A program made the position numbers and the translations under genes. A stretch of 64,000 nucleotides of DNA, taken from Chitinophagaceae bacterium. GTDB taxonomy: Bacteria; Bacteroidota; Bacteroidia; Chitinophagales; Chitinophagaceae. The DNA is taken from contig JAEUVB010000023.1 of the NCBI GenBank assembly GCA_016786845.1, positions 186,001 through 250,000 on the forward strand, read 5' to 3'. The notes beneath the pieces were generated by a model, which did no database searches, was not told where the DNA came from, and saw nothing but the letters and a program-made list of their open reading frames with translations. Positions 1-8,704 of the stretch are shown here, in pieces (position 1 is the stretch's first letter; each line of letters starts with the position of its first letter).

Positions 1-13
1 CTGCGCTTAATTC

Positions 14-778
14 ATGAACAGATATTTTATTGAAGTTTCCTACCACGGAAAAGGATTCAGTGGATTTCAAATTCAGGATGAAAGCATCACCATACAGGGT
101 GAAGTGAACAAAGCGTTCGAAACCATACTCAAGAAAAAGATAGAAACCACCACTTCGAGTCGCACCGATGCCGGAGTACATGCCTTGCAAAATTTTCTTC
201 ATTTAGATATTGAAGATACCCTCCCCTCCTCCATCATTTACAATCTTAATGCACTCTTACCTATAGGGATCTCAGTAAATAATATCTTTCCTGTACACCC
301 GAAATCGCATGCCCGTTTTGATGCCCTGGGCCGCAGATATTCTTATCAGATCATACCCGTGAAACAACCCTTTCGACATGACCGTGCCTATTTCTATCCT
401 TTTGCAGTAAACAAAATACTGCTCGAGGAAACTGCTCAAATGTTGCTGCAGGTTGAAGATTTCACTTCATTTTCCAAAAAGAAAACGGATGTCAAAACCT
501 TTCTGTGCAAATTATCCGAATCGCATTGGGAGTTTTATGCCGACGGGTCCTATGTATATCAGGTAAGTGGCAACCGTTTTTTAAGGGGCATGGTGAGGGC
601 TTTGGTGGGCACGCAACTGCAAGTGGCCAGAGGCAGGATCACGGTGCAGGAATTCCAATCCATCATCGATTCCAAAGATTGTACCCTTGCCGATTTCAGT
701 GCACGTCCGGAAGGATTGTTTTTGGAGGAAGTACAATACCCCCCGGGCTTATTGGGTCGCCCGCTCCCCAGAAGATAA
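14..778 (+). CDS. truA: tRNA pseudouridine(38-40) synthase TruA
   Basis: This enzyme converts uridines 38-40 in the anticodon arm of many tRNAs to pseudouridine in the cytoplasm. The 254-residue length fits the family. The catalytic loop motif SSRTDAGVHA is present, with the nucleophilic aspartate at residue 52. The family's conserved core region GNRFLRGMVR lies near residue 187. The ATG at 14 gives the normal N-terminus (MNRYFIEVSYHGKGF). The 13 bases before it may be the end of an upstream gene, which cannot be judged here. The next gene on the same strand starts about 100 bases downstream. Confidence 0.97.
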   Translation: MNRYFIEVSYHGKGFSGFQIQDESITIQGEVNKAFETILKKKIETTTSSRTDAGVHALQNFLHLDIEDTLPSSIIYNLNALLPIGISVNNIFPVHPKSHARFDALGRRYSYQIIPVKQPFRHDRAYFYPFAVNKILLEETAQMLLQVEDFTSFSKKKTDVKTFLCKLSESHWEFYADGSYVYQVSGNRFLRGMVRALVGTQLQVARGRITVQEFQSIIDSKDCTLADFSARPEGLFLEEVQYPPGLLGRPLPRR

Positions 779-876
779 GAATTCTTATGCCTATACTTTT
801 TTCCTATCCACAGGCATGAATTGAAATTTCAGGATATGGATTCTTTTCATCAAATTTGTAGTCGTACAAGTCCTGC

Positions 877-2955
877 ATGCATATTTATCCTACGAACCTG
901 ATTCAGCAACTCGATTTTCATCAAATCACTCAACATTTGGAGGGGTTTTGCTATGGCAAAAAAGCCAAGGCCATGGCCGTCGGTTTAAAGCCGGGGACCG
1001 GATTTGAAAAGGTGCAGCGTCAATTGCAAGAGACCAATGAGTTTCTACTGTCACTGTATCGGGGCGATGGGATACCGGTATCCTCTTATCCGGAGCTCGA
1101 CAATGAATTACATTTACTGAGCATACAAAATGCAGTACTCAGCGCTGGCCAGATCCATCAAATGAGAAATCTGGTAAAGTTGGCCAATGAATTGATTCTC
1201 TTTTTTAAGGATCATGCAGAAATATTTCCGTTTTTAAAACAGCGTACAAGTCATCTGAGTTATGAAACCCGGGTCATCGAATTCATTGATCAAATCATTG
1301 ATGCCGACAGCATTATTCGGGACGAGGCTTCAGAATTATTGTTGAGCATACGAAAGGAGCTTCAGGAAAATCGAAAGCACTGTGACCGCATTTACAGAGC
1401 CCATATTCAACGATTACGCAAACTGGATTTCCTGGCCGACTTCGATGAAAGTTATGTGAGCGGACGCCGGGTACTCTGTGTACTGGCCGAACATAAACGC
1501 GAAGTAAAGGGCATCATACTCGGTCAGTCGGCCAGCGGAAAGATCACCTATATCGAACCGCAAAATGTGATCCAACTGAATAATGACCGCATTCAAATGG
1601 AAGAAGACGAGCAGAAAGAAACCTATCGCATTTTACAAGAACTAACCGAAATCCTTCAACCCTACCGTTCTATATTTTTAGATCATTACAAGCTGTTGAG
1701 TGAAATGGATTTCATAGCGGCCAAGGCGAAATTAGCGAGAGAGCTGCAAGCGACCTTACCGATACTGACCCAAGGAGAGCAGAAAATACATTTGGTCAAT
1801 GCTTTTCATCCGGTCTTGTTTTTACAAAATGTACAGCAAAAATTACCGACCGTACCGATTCATTGCACCCTCGATCAGCAGCGACGGATTATGGTCATCA
1901 GCGGACCCAATGCCGGAGGTAAATCCATTACGCTCAAAACGATCGGGCTCCTGCAGATCATGTTGCAATGCGGTCTCCTCATTCCGGCATCTGCTAAAAG
2001 TGAAATCTCTTTGAAGAAAAATATTTTCGGAGACATCGGCGATCATCAAAGCATAGAAGATGGACTGAGTACCTATAGTTCGAGGTTGCTGAAAATGAAA
2101 TACTTTTTGGAAAGAACCGATCGGGACACCTTATTTCTGATCGATGAATTTGGTACGGGCAGCGATCCCGATATGGGCGGTGCCATGGCTGAAATCATCC
2201 TGAACAAACTCAATGGACTGGGTGCCCAGGGTGTCGTGACGACTCACTTTACCAATCTGAAATTATTGGCCAATCATGAGGAAGGTATTTTCAATGCCTG
2301 CATGCTGTTCAACAACAAATCCCTCAAACCTTTGTATCAACTGCATGTGGGCGAACCCGGCAGTTCCTTCACTTTTGAAGTCGCAGAGAAAATCGGGTTG
2401 CCGGCCGGCATCATACAGGAAGCCAAGGAAAAACTGTCGAATGAAAAAGTGAAGATGGACCGGTTGTTGAATCAATTGCAACATGAAAAGAATGTGATCA
2501 TTAAACTCAAGAAAGACCTGCAGAAACAAATGAGTAAGACTACGGCCGAAAAAAGAGAATTCAAAGAACTGAATGATCAACTGGAAGATCATTTGTTGAA
2601 AAATAAAGAGCAGAAAGAAGAGAAGCAGAAACTGATGGACTATGGACGCAAACTGCATCAGTTGACTCAGGAATGGGTGGTGAATAAAAACAAGAAGGAA
2701 GTGATTCACAAGTTTGTGAAACTGGCGGGATGGGAGCAGGTGAAAAAGAAGGAACAGGAAGATCTTGAAAAATCGGAAGCCTACCGAATTCAAAAATTAG
2801 CGCGAATGAAAGCCGTCATCAGCATTGGTTCACAGGTCAGGATGATGAAGAGTAAAGAGGTCGGTACCATCCGAGAGATCAAAGCGAATCGGGCAAAAGT
2901 GGTATTTGGAAATGTAGAGATGAATGTAGGGTTGGAAAAACTGGAGCCCGCATAG
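877..2955 (+). CDS. MutS2-like DNA-binding ATPase lacking the Smr domain
   Basis: This is a MutS-family ATPase of the MutS2 type. Such proteins act on branched DNA or on stalled and collided ribosomes rather than in mismatch repair. Visible parts are an N-terminal lever/clamp region (about 1-300), Walker A GPNAGGKS at 343-350, Walker B LIDEFGTG with DE at 423-424, and a Lys/Glu-rich coiled coil at about 500-620. The protein stops at 692 residues with a short beta-rich tail of the KOW-like type (IGSQVRMMKSKEVGTI). Classical MutS2 is about 780 residues and ends in an Smr nuclease domain, which is missing here. The stop codon is followed by ordinary intergenic sequence, so I see no sign of a frameshift. 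Confidence 0.9.
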   Translation: MHIYPTNLIQQLDFHQITQHLEGFCYGKKAKAMAVGLKPGTGFEKVQRQLQETNEFLLSLYRGDGIPVSSYPELDNELHLLSIQNAVLSAGQIHQMRNLVKLANELILFFKDHAEIFPFLKQRTSHLSYETRVIEFIDQIIDADSIIRDEASELLLSIRKELQENRKHCDRIYRAHIQRLRKLDFLADFDESYVSGRRVLCVLAEHKREVKGIILGQSASGKITYIEPQNVIQLNNDRIQMEEDEQKETYRILQELTEILQPYRSIFLDHYKLLSEMDFIAAKAKLARELQATLPILTQGEQKIHLVNAFHPVLFLQNVQQKLPTVPIHCTLDQQRRIMVISGPNAGGKSITLKTIGLLQIMLQCGLLIPASAKSEISLKKNIFGDIGDHQSIEDGLSTYSSRLLKMKYFLERTDRDTLFLIDEFGTGSDPDMGGAMAEIILNKLNGLGAQGVVTTHFTNLKLLANHEEGIFNACMLFNNKSLKPLYQLHVGEPGSSFTFEVAEKIGLPAGIIQEAKEKLSNEKVKMDRLLNQLQHEKNVIIKLKKDLQKQMSKTTAEKREFKELNDQLEDHLLKNKEQKEEKQKLMDYGRKLHQLTQEWVVNKNKKEVIHKFVKLAGWEQVKKKEQEDLEKSEAYRIQKLARMKAVISIGSQVRMMKSKEVGTIREIKANRAKVVFGNVEMNVGLEKLEPA

Positions 2956-3014
2956 GTGTCCATAGAATACATTCTTCAGGATCATCGTATCGTTTTATGA
3001 AGAACGGGGTTTGC

Positions 3015-3080
3015 GCGACTGCTCTCCGCTGCTACCCCGCATCCGCCGCGGCGGAGCGGAGTAGCAGCGGAGAGCAGGGC
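3015..3080. repeat. Palindromic REP-like element, copy 1
   Basis: A GC-rich palindrome stands out from its AT-rich surroundings. The 15-base arms GCTCTCCGCTGCTAC (3021-3035) and GTAGCAGCGGAGAGC (3061-3075) are perfect inverted repeats. Between them is a smaller palindrome, TCCGCCGCGGCGGA. A 43-base core (3033-3075) recurs at 36321-36363 with 39 identical bases. It lies between genes and codes for nothing. It resembles dispersed intergenic palindromes of bacterial genomes. As RNA it would fold into a strong hairpin, but no T-run follows it. Confidence 0.75.
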
Positions 3081-3190
3081 CACGGCACATGTCAACAACA
3101 AAATAAACGAGAACAATATACCGTGGCGCGCTAAAAAAAAAGTGTTGACGGCTTAGTACAGAAAGTGTTTTAAGTCTCCTACATTCCGCT

Positions 3191-3198
3191 TATTTTTG
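3191..3198 (+). promoter_or_regulatory. Bacteroidota -7 box (TATTTTTG) for the KAS-ACP-acyltransferase operon
   Basis: TATTTTTG fits the TAnnTTTG -7 consensus of the Bacteroidota primary sigma factor. It lies 20 bases before the ketoacyl synthase start codon, so the leader would be very short. A T-rich stretch about 20 bases upstream could serve as the -33 element. Confidence 0.55.
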
Positions 3199-3218
3199 TA
3201 GGATAACATTTATACAAT

Positions 3219-4442
3219 ATGTCGCATCGCGTTGTTATTACCGGAATGGGAATTTATTCCTGTATAGGTAAGAATTTGGAGGAGGTCAAGCAATCATTAT
3301 ATACCGGCAAAAGTGGGATCATTTTATCGCCCGAGCGTAAAGCATTTGGCTATCGAAGCGGGTTGACCGGCTTTGTGGAACGTCCCAATCTGAAAGGATT
3401 ATTGGACCGCAGGGCCCGTATCATGATGCCGGAACATGCAGAATATGCCTATATGGCTACAAAGGAAGCGATGCAAACTGCAGGTGTGGATGAATCCTAT
3501 TTCGAAAAGAACGAGGTGGGTTTGATCTATGGCAATGACAGTTGCGCGCAAGCGGTCATTGAAGGCATTGATAAAGTTCGTGAGAAAAAAGATACCATGT
3601 TGGTGGGTTCGGCTTCGGTCTTTCAGGTATTAAATTCCACGATCAATATGAATCTGTCCACCATTTTTAAATTGCGGGGAATCAATCTAACCCTGAGTGC
3701 TGCTTGTGCGAGCGGTTCTCATGCGATTGGGCTGGGATATATGTTTATAAAGAATGGCCATCAGGATATGATTATTTGTGGTGGCGGGCAGGAAACCAAT
3801 ATTTATTCCATGCCGAATTTCGATGCTTTAGGTGCGTTTTCCATTCGTGAAGACGAACCGACTAAGGCCTCTCGTCCCTTTGACAGGGACCGTGATGGTT
3901 TGGTGCCCAGCGGTGGCGGTGCAACAGTTATTTTAGAAAGTTTAGAACATGCCCAGGCAAGGGGAGCTCATATTCTGGCGGAGGTGATTGGTTATGGATT
4001 TTCCAGCAATGGCGAACACATTTCAAACCCCAGTGTAGACGGCCCTGCCCGATCCCTGAGAATGTGTTTGAAAGACGCCGGATTGATGGCACGTGACATC
4101 GGTTATTTAAATGCCCATGCCACTTCTACGCCGGCCGGTGATGCCAGCGAGGCAAAGGCCATTTTTGAAGTTTTTGGCAGTGATATGCCCTGGGTGAGTT
4201 CGACCAAAGGAATGACCGGTCATGAGTGCTGGATGGCGGGTGCGAGTGAGGTGGTTTACTCTACACTCATGATGAAAAATGAATTTATAGCACCGAATAT
4301 CAATTTTGAAAATCCGGATGAAGACAGTGTGAAATTAAAAATTGCGACAGAAACACAAAAAACGAAATTTGATGTATATTTGTCCAATTCGTTTGGTTTT
4401 GGAGGAACAAATTCATCCCTGATCATCAAAGACTGGAAGTAA
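3219..4442 (+). CDS. Beta-ketoacyl-ACP synthase (FabB/FabF type)
   Basis: A condensing enzyme that extends an ACP-bound acyl chain by two carbons with malonyl-ACP. The 407-residue thiolase fold has the full Cys-His-His set: Cys163 in SAACASG, His300 in NAHATSTPAGD, and Lys330/His335 in STKGMTGHE. The C-terminal NSFGFGGTNSS loop is typical. The sequence is nearer FabB than FabF (FDALGAFS, SRPFDRDRDG). The next genes, 8 bases downstream and then overlapping, are an acyl carrier protein and an acyltransferase. This suggests a dedicated lipid or aryl-polyene-like product rather than bulk fatty acid synthesis, but the product cannot be named. Confidence 0.9.
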   Translation: MSHRVVITGMGIYSCIGKNLEEVKQSLYTGKSGIILSPERKAFGYRSGLTGFVERPNLKGLLDRRARIMMPEHAEYAYMATKEAMQTAGVDESYFEKNEVGLIYGNDSCAQAVIEGIDKVREKKDTMLVGSASVFQVLNSTINMNLSTIFKLRGINLTLSAACASGSHAIGLGYMFIKNGHQDMIICGGGQETNIYSMPNFDALGAFSIREDEPTKASRPFDRDRDGLVPSGGGATVILESLEHAQARGAHILAEVIGYGFSSNGEHISNPSVDGPARSLRMCLKDAGLMARDIGYLNAHATSTPAGDASEAKAIFEVFGSDMPWVSSTKGMTGHECWMAGASEVVYSTLMMKNEFIAPNINFENPDEDSVKLKIATETQKTKFDVYLSNSFGFGGTNSSLIIKDWK

Positions 4443-4450
4443 GCAGCATT

Positions 4451-4708
4451 ATGGACAAATCGACTATCATTTCAACCATTCATCATTTTCTCGTAGAAGA
4501 TTTCGAGATTGATGAAAGCACCCTGACCCCTGAAGCAGATCTCAAACAAACCCTGGATTTAGACAGTTTGGATTATGTGGATCTGGTCGTGAGCATAGAA
4601 AGTAATTTTGGGTTCAAAGTGAAGCCTGAAGACTTTTCAAAAATGGTCACCATGAGTGACTTTTACGATTATGTAGAACAAAAAGTAGCTGAAAAAACTG
4701 CTGCATAA
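4451..4708 (+). CDS. Acyl carrier protein
   Basis: An 85-residue carrier protein that holds growing acyl chains on a phosphopantetheine arm. The attachment serine is Ser39 in the LDLDSLDYVDL motif. Length and acidic character fit the ACP family. It differs from textbook AcpP by a Tyr/Val-rich helix after the serine, and by its setting between a condensing enzyme and an acyltransferase. It is therefore probably a pathway-specific carrier. Its stop codon shares one base with the start of the next gene, so translation of the two is probably coupled. Confidence 0.92.
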   Translation: MDKSTIISTIHHFLVEDFEIDESTLTPEADLKQTLDLDSLDYVDLVVSIESNFGFKVKPEDFSKMVTMSDFYDYVEQKVAEKTAA

Positions 4709-5598
4709 TGTCGTCGTGGGGAGCATCCAGAGGCAATAAGCTTGGTTATAAAATATTTATTCTGCTATTGAAAACGGCAGGTGTATTTCCGGCCTATGCA
4801 CTGTTAAGACTAGTCACAATTTATTATTTTCTATTCCCGGGCAAAGCCCAAGCCCCACTCACCTACTACTTTAGAAAACGATTGGGTTATTCCTTTCTTC
4901 GTTCCCGCTTAGCCATTTATCAAAACTTCAATTATTTAGGCCGCAGTATCATCGATAAAGTGGTATTGATGAGCGGAGTGCCATCTCCATTTAGTATCAA
5001 TCATGATGGGGTTGAAAATCTGATGCACATGGTGGCTGAGGGGAAAGGCGGACTTTTAATCAGTGCCCATCTTGGGAACTGGGAGGCGGCAGGTCACCTG
5101 TTGAAGCGATTGAAAACCAAGATCAATATTGTGATGTATGACGGAGAAGAAGAACAGATCAAGCAATATATGGACCAGGTGAGGGAGCGGAGTTTCAATG
5201 TGATATTCATCCGAAAGGACCTCAGCCATATTTATGAAATCAACGAAGCGATCAAGCGAAATGAATTTGTCTGCATCCATGCCGATCGTTTTGTGGAAGG
5301 GAATCGTACAACGATAGGAAAACTGCTAGGAAAGGAAGCTCAGTTTCCGGTGGGGCCTTTTGTTTTAGCCACTACATTTGAGGCGCCGGTATCTTTTGTA
5401 TTTGCGATGAAGGAGGGCGTTAAGCATTACCATTTTTACGCTTCACCGGGCAAAATATACCCTAAGGGTAAAGCATCTATCCCCATCATATTGGCTGATT
5501 ATACCAAAGAAATGGAAGCGAGAATTAAAGAATACCCCTTGCAATGGCACAATTATTTTCCATTTTGGGAAGAGGAGAAAACTTCTGAACAGAAATAG
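4708..5598 (+). CDS. LpxL/HtrB-like lipid acyltransferase
   Basis: A 296-residue member of the lipid A biosynthesis acyltransferase superfamily, which moves acyl groups from ACP to a lipid at the inner face of the inner membrane. The HX4E motif is visible as HLGNWE (about residues 115-120). A hydrophobic stretch at about 12-35 could anchor the protein. The start ATG overlaps the ACP stop (TAATG). Because it follows its own ketoacyl synthase and ACP, it may act in a specialised lipid pathway instead of lipid A maturation. The acceptor is unknown. Confidence 0.82.
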   Translation: MSSWGASRGNKLGYKIFILLLKTAGVFPAYALLRLVTIYYFLFPGKAQAPLTYYFRKRLGYSFLRSRLAIYQNFNYLGRSIIDKVVLMSGVPSPFSINHDGVENLMHMVAEGKGGLLISAHLGNWEAAGHLLKRLKTKINIVMYDGEEEQIKQYMDQVRERSFNVIFIRKDLSHIYEINEAIKRNEFVCIHADRFVEGNRTTIGKLLGKEAQFPVGPFVLATTFEAPVSFVFAMKEGVKHYHFYASPGKIYPKGKASIPIILADYTKEMEARIKEYPLQWHNYFPFWEEEKTSEQK

Positions 5599-5625
5599 AA
5601 GTTCACTACGCCAAGGGCACCCATA

Positions 5626-7311
5626 TTATTTTTTTCCGACTGCGTCTTGTCCGAAATATTTTTTATCCAGCCCATAAACATCCTTTAGATACATCACATT
5701 ACCTGCGCTGTCGATGCCATTGGTGAGGTATACAAAATGGACATTGACTTTTCGTTTCATGGGCACAAAAATGGTACGGCGCAGCTTACAGATAGAGTCT
5801 ATTTTTTCGTAAGAATACTGTTCCGGATTGCGCAATAAGAAGGCTGCAAATTCTTTGGGTTTCTGAACCCTTACACAACCGGAACTAAATGCGCGATAAG
5901 CTTTTGGGAAGTCTTCCCGATGCGGGGTGTCGTGCATGTAGATGGACCATGGGTTGGGCATATTGAATTTCACTTCCCCGAGTGAACTGTTATAACCCGG
6001 ACTTTGACCGATAGAAAAACTTCTGAAATTTTTTGAATTAATCGCAGATGCGCTGACGGGACGGCCTCTGCGGTCGTAAGCCCTGAGTCCTCTGCGTGCC
6101 AAATAAGCGCCGCCGCGTCGAGCAATACCCGGCACCACTTCTTCTCTCATAATCGTTGGAGGGACGATCCAGGGAGGACTGAATACAATATTCTCTACCC
6201 GTGTATCTAATGTAGGTGTGGCCCTGCCCGGACGACCTACGACAACCCGCATATTAAATTGTACTGAATCTTTTTCGTAATAATCCATTTCCATTTTCGG
6301 AATATCCACCCAGATATAGGGTTGCTCAAAATCGTGACCCAACCAACGCATCCTTTCCATGTTTAAAGCTAAGGTTTGCATCTTTTCTTCAATCCCGGCA
6401 TTGAGTTTTTTCAAGGTGGTGGTATCCAATTTGCCTGTTGGTTTCAATTGATGAAGGTGTTGAAATTTCTTTACACTTTGCAGCACATCATCATTCCAAT
6501 AGGGTGACAAGGTATCTTTTGGCCAATTTATTTCTTGATACAAACGTTTGCGCAAATCGGCAACACCGGGCAATGAATCACCCATGGGAATGCTATCCCG
6601 GAGTCCTTGAATGGGTTTTAGTCCGCCCATTTTTTTCAAGGCATCCAAATGAATAAACTCATTGCGAAATTTGATATACCATGGATGATCGGGCCTCATG
6701 GCCGTAAAGGCATCCTGCATGGGATATTTGAGTGCGCGATTCAGAATAAGGACCTCATCAAATAATGAATCATTTTTATTCATCCAGTCTTTATTCTTTT
6801 TTGATTTAAAATCACGACCGATGACCATGTCTGAGGCGGCTTTAAAAAAAGTCAAGGTCATTCCGGTCTCAAATTCCAGCAGAGCATTTGTTTGGGTAAT
6901 ATTCCCGGATTTGATACCCTCAGCTTGTTGCCTGAACCAGGTCACCTGATATTGAGCAGGCTGTAATCCTTCATAATAGAGTGAGTCCAAAGCATCGAAC
7001 AATTGGAAGGTGCGAGCATACAATCCCTGAGCATTTAACCATACCGGTTGAAACTGACGATCGCGATAAAACTTCTGAATGGCTTCAGGATGGCTGACCG
7101 TATCCCCTTTCCAAAGCAAAACGGATGGACCGGAAGCAGAATCGAACGAATGTTGTAATTCCTGAATCAGTGATTCAACGGGTAAAGGTTTAGAAGCATC
7201 TACAATGGCATTGGATTGATGTTCAGTAGATGAGGTGTCATTCTGACAAGCAATAATGAAGGTCAGAAAAAGTAAAGTGCAATTACTTGTTATAGACCTG
7301 AAAGTTTTCAT
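5626..7311 (-). CDS. YcbB-type L,D-transpeptidase lipoprotein
   Basis: A periplasmic enzyme that makes 3-3 peptidoglycan crosslinks or attaches molecules to peptide stems. I start it at the ATG at 7311, which gives a clean lipoprotein signal with Cys22 in FIIAC; the longer frame to 7365 adds an unlikely basic prefix. The order is an N-terminal scaffold domain, a peptidoglycan-binding repeat at about 268-304 (KKFQHLHQLKPTGKLD), then the YkuD catalytic domain. The catalytic region has YMHDTPHR and SSGCVRV, with nucleophile Cys479 of 561. It converges with the acyltransferase gene and diverges from the sigma factor gene. Confidence 0.9.
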   Translation of the reverse strand: MKTFRSITSNCTLLFLTFIIACQNDTSSTEHQSNAIVDASKPLPVESLIQELQHSFDSASGPSVLLWKGDTVSHPEAIQKFYRDRQFQPVWLNAQGLYARTFQLFDALDSLYYEGLQPAQYQVTWFRQQAEGIKSGNITQTNALLEFETGMTLTFFKAASDMVIGRDFKSKKNKDWMNKNDSLFDEVLILNRALKYPMQDAFTAMRPDHPWYIKFRNEFIHLDALKKMGGLKPIQGLRDSIPMGDSLPGVADLRKRLYQEINWPKDTLSPYWNDDVLQSVKKFQHLHQLKPTGKLDTTTLKKLNAGIEEKMQTLALNMERMRWLGHDFEQPYIWVDIPKMEMDYYEKDSVQFNMRVVVGRPGRATPTLDTRVENIVFSPPWIVPPTIMREEVVPGIARRGGAYLARRGLRAYDRRGRPVSASAINSKNFRSFSIGQSPGYNSSLGEVKFNMPNPWSIYMHDTPHREDFPKAYRAFSSGCVRVQKPKEFAAFLLRNPEQYSYEKIDSICKLRRTIFVPMKRKVNVHFVYLTNGIDSAGNVMYLKDVYGLDKKYFGQDAVGKK

Positions 7312-7452
7312 AGGTAATGCAAACCTACAGTATTTTTCCCGACGCATGGATTTCAATATCCACAATTTAGTACTACATTTAAACTCTTAAAGCACAGATG
7401 GGTCAAACCGTTTAATAATTGCTTGAACAAAACGTATAATTGATTTCGATAT

Positions 7453-8001
7453 ATGGCAGAAATGGATGATCAGGAGTTATTGGACATGTTCCGCAAACCC
7501 GAAAGCCGGGAAAGAGCATTTTCCATACTGGTTAAAAAGTATCAGGAGCGTCTTTATTGGCATATCCGCAGAATGATCATACATCATGAAGATACCAACG
7601 ATATCCTTCAGAATATGTTGATCAAAGTATGGAGAAACTTGGAGAATTTTCGTCAGGACTCGGGATTATATACCTGGCTGTACCGAATTGCGACCAATGA
7701 AACTTTAACTTATATGGATCAGCAAAAGCGCAGGAGTTCTTATTCCCTCTCGGATCATGAGTCGGCATTGAGCAATAGCTTAAAAGCCCAAAGTGGCTTC
7801 GACCCCAATAAACTGGAATGGAAGCTACAGATGGCCATTCAGAGTTTACCTGAAAAACAAAGGGTCGTATTTAACCTAAGATATTATGATGAAATGCCCT
7901 ATGATAAAATGTCTGAAGTATTGGAAACTTCGGCAGGATCATTAAAAGCGACCTATCATCATGCTTCAAAAAAAGTAGAAGAATATATTAAAAATCGTTA
8001 A
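7453..8001 (+). CDS. ECF-type RNA polymerase sigma factor
   Basis: A 182-residue extracytoplasmic-function sigma factor. Region 2 covers about residues 24-90, with the -10-recognition helix in DTNDILQNMLIKVWRN. Region 4 covers about 125-175, with a helix-turn-helix in YDEMPYDKMSEVLETSAGSLKA. It starts a three-gene run: the next gene begins 33 bases later and codes for a single-span membrane protein, and the third is a secreted Spy-like protein. This arrangement suggests envelope-stress sensing, but the neighbour has no recognisable zinc anti-sigma or FecR domain. Confidence 0.93.
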   Translation: MAEMDDQELLDMFRKPESRERAFSILVKKYQERLYWHIRRMIIHHEDTNDILQNMLIKVWRNLENFRQDSGLYTWLYRIATNETLTYMDQQKRRSSYSLSDHESALSNSLKAQSGFDPNKLEWKLQMAIQSLPEKQRVVFNLRYYDEMPYDKMSEVLETSAGSLKATYHHASKKVEEYIKNR

Positions 8002-8034
8002 ACCTTTCCCTATCATTATAGTCCAAACCACGCG

Positions 8035-8694
8035 ATGCAAGCAGCCAACGACATACAACAGGAACTTAAAGATCTGGGATGCGAGATTCCGCTGGTCGGG
8101 ATGCCCGCCTTTCAGGTACCTGAGCACTATTTCCAGGAACTGCCGGAGCTTCTGATGGAGCAAATCCATCGAGAAGATTTTCTTGCAGGCTTGCCTAAAC
8201 AAACACCGTTTACCTTACCTGATGGCTATTTTGACCAAATGGCGGATCAAGTGAAAGCAGATATCGCACTAGAAGCATTTGTCGATCAGCTTCCTAAATC
8301 CAACCCTTATACCCTGCCCCAAGGCTATTTCGATACGTTGTTGCCTTCGGTTCAGCAAAAAATTAGCCCGGCCCCGGTACTCACCTACACTTCTAAACGC
8401 CGTTGGACAACCACCCTATCACTCGCAGCGAGCCTGTTACTCTTTATCAGTATCGGTTTCGGTCTGTTACTCCAGCCGGGCAAACCTGCGATGAATGTAG
8501 AGCAAGAATTGTCCAGCCTGACCTCTTCTGAAATTGATGCCTATATCCAATCCCATCAATCTGAGTTTGATACCGATTTAGCGCTTTTGGAAATGGATGA
8601 CAGCAAAATAGATATACCCAAACTGGAATCTGAAATTATTGAATCACAACTGAATCGTTTGAGCGATGAAGAAATCAACGCCTATACACTTTAA
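8035..8694 (+). CDS. Single-span membrane protein with a 33-residue repeat, putative sigma regulator
   Basis: I do not recognise a named family. The 219-residue protein has three copies of a short motif spaced exactly 33 residues apart: FQVPEHYF (26-33), FTLPDGYF (59-66) and YTLPQGYF (92-99). One membrane segment lies at about 125-147. The acidic C-terminal part (150-219) would sit on the other side of the membrane. There is no signal peptide, so the repeats are probably cytoplasmic. Its place just after an ECF sigma factor makes an anti-sigma role plausible, but this is inferred from position only. Confidence 0.75.
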   Translation: MQAANDIQQELKDLGCEIPLVGMPAFQVPEHYFQELPELLMEQIHREDFLAGLPKQTPFTLPDGYFDQMADQVKADIALEAFVDQLPKSNPYTLPQGYFDTLLPSVQQKISPAPVLTYTSKRRWTTTLSLAASLLLFISIGFGLLLQPGKPAMNVEQELSSLTSSEIDAYIQSHQSEFDTDLALLEMDDSKIDIPKLESEIIESQLNRLSDEEINAYTL

Positions 8695-8704
8695 ACCACG
8701 ACCC

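Noticed and set aside
505..819. A 104-residue frame inside truA
   Set aside because: It lies in another frame of a well-conserved gene and has no features of its own.
2263..2793. A 176-residue Phe/Leu-rich minus-strand frame
   Set aside because: It is antisense to the coiled coil of the MutS2-like gene; Lys and Glu codons read backwards give Phe and Leu.
3015..3080. The palindrome as a Rho-independent terminator of the MutS2-like gene
   Set aside because: There is no T-run on either side, and the same core recurs elsewhere without the same gene context.
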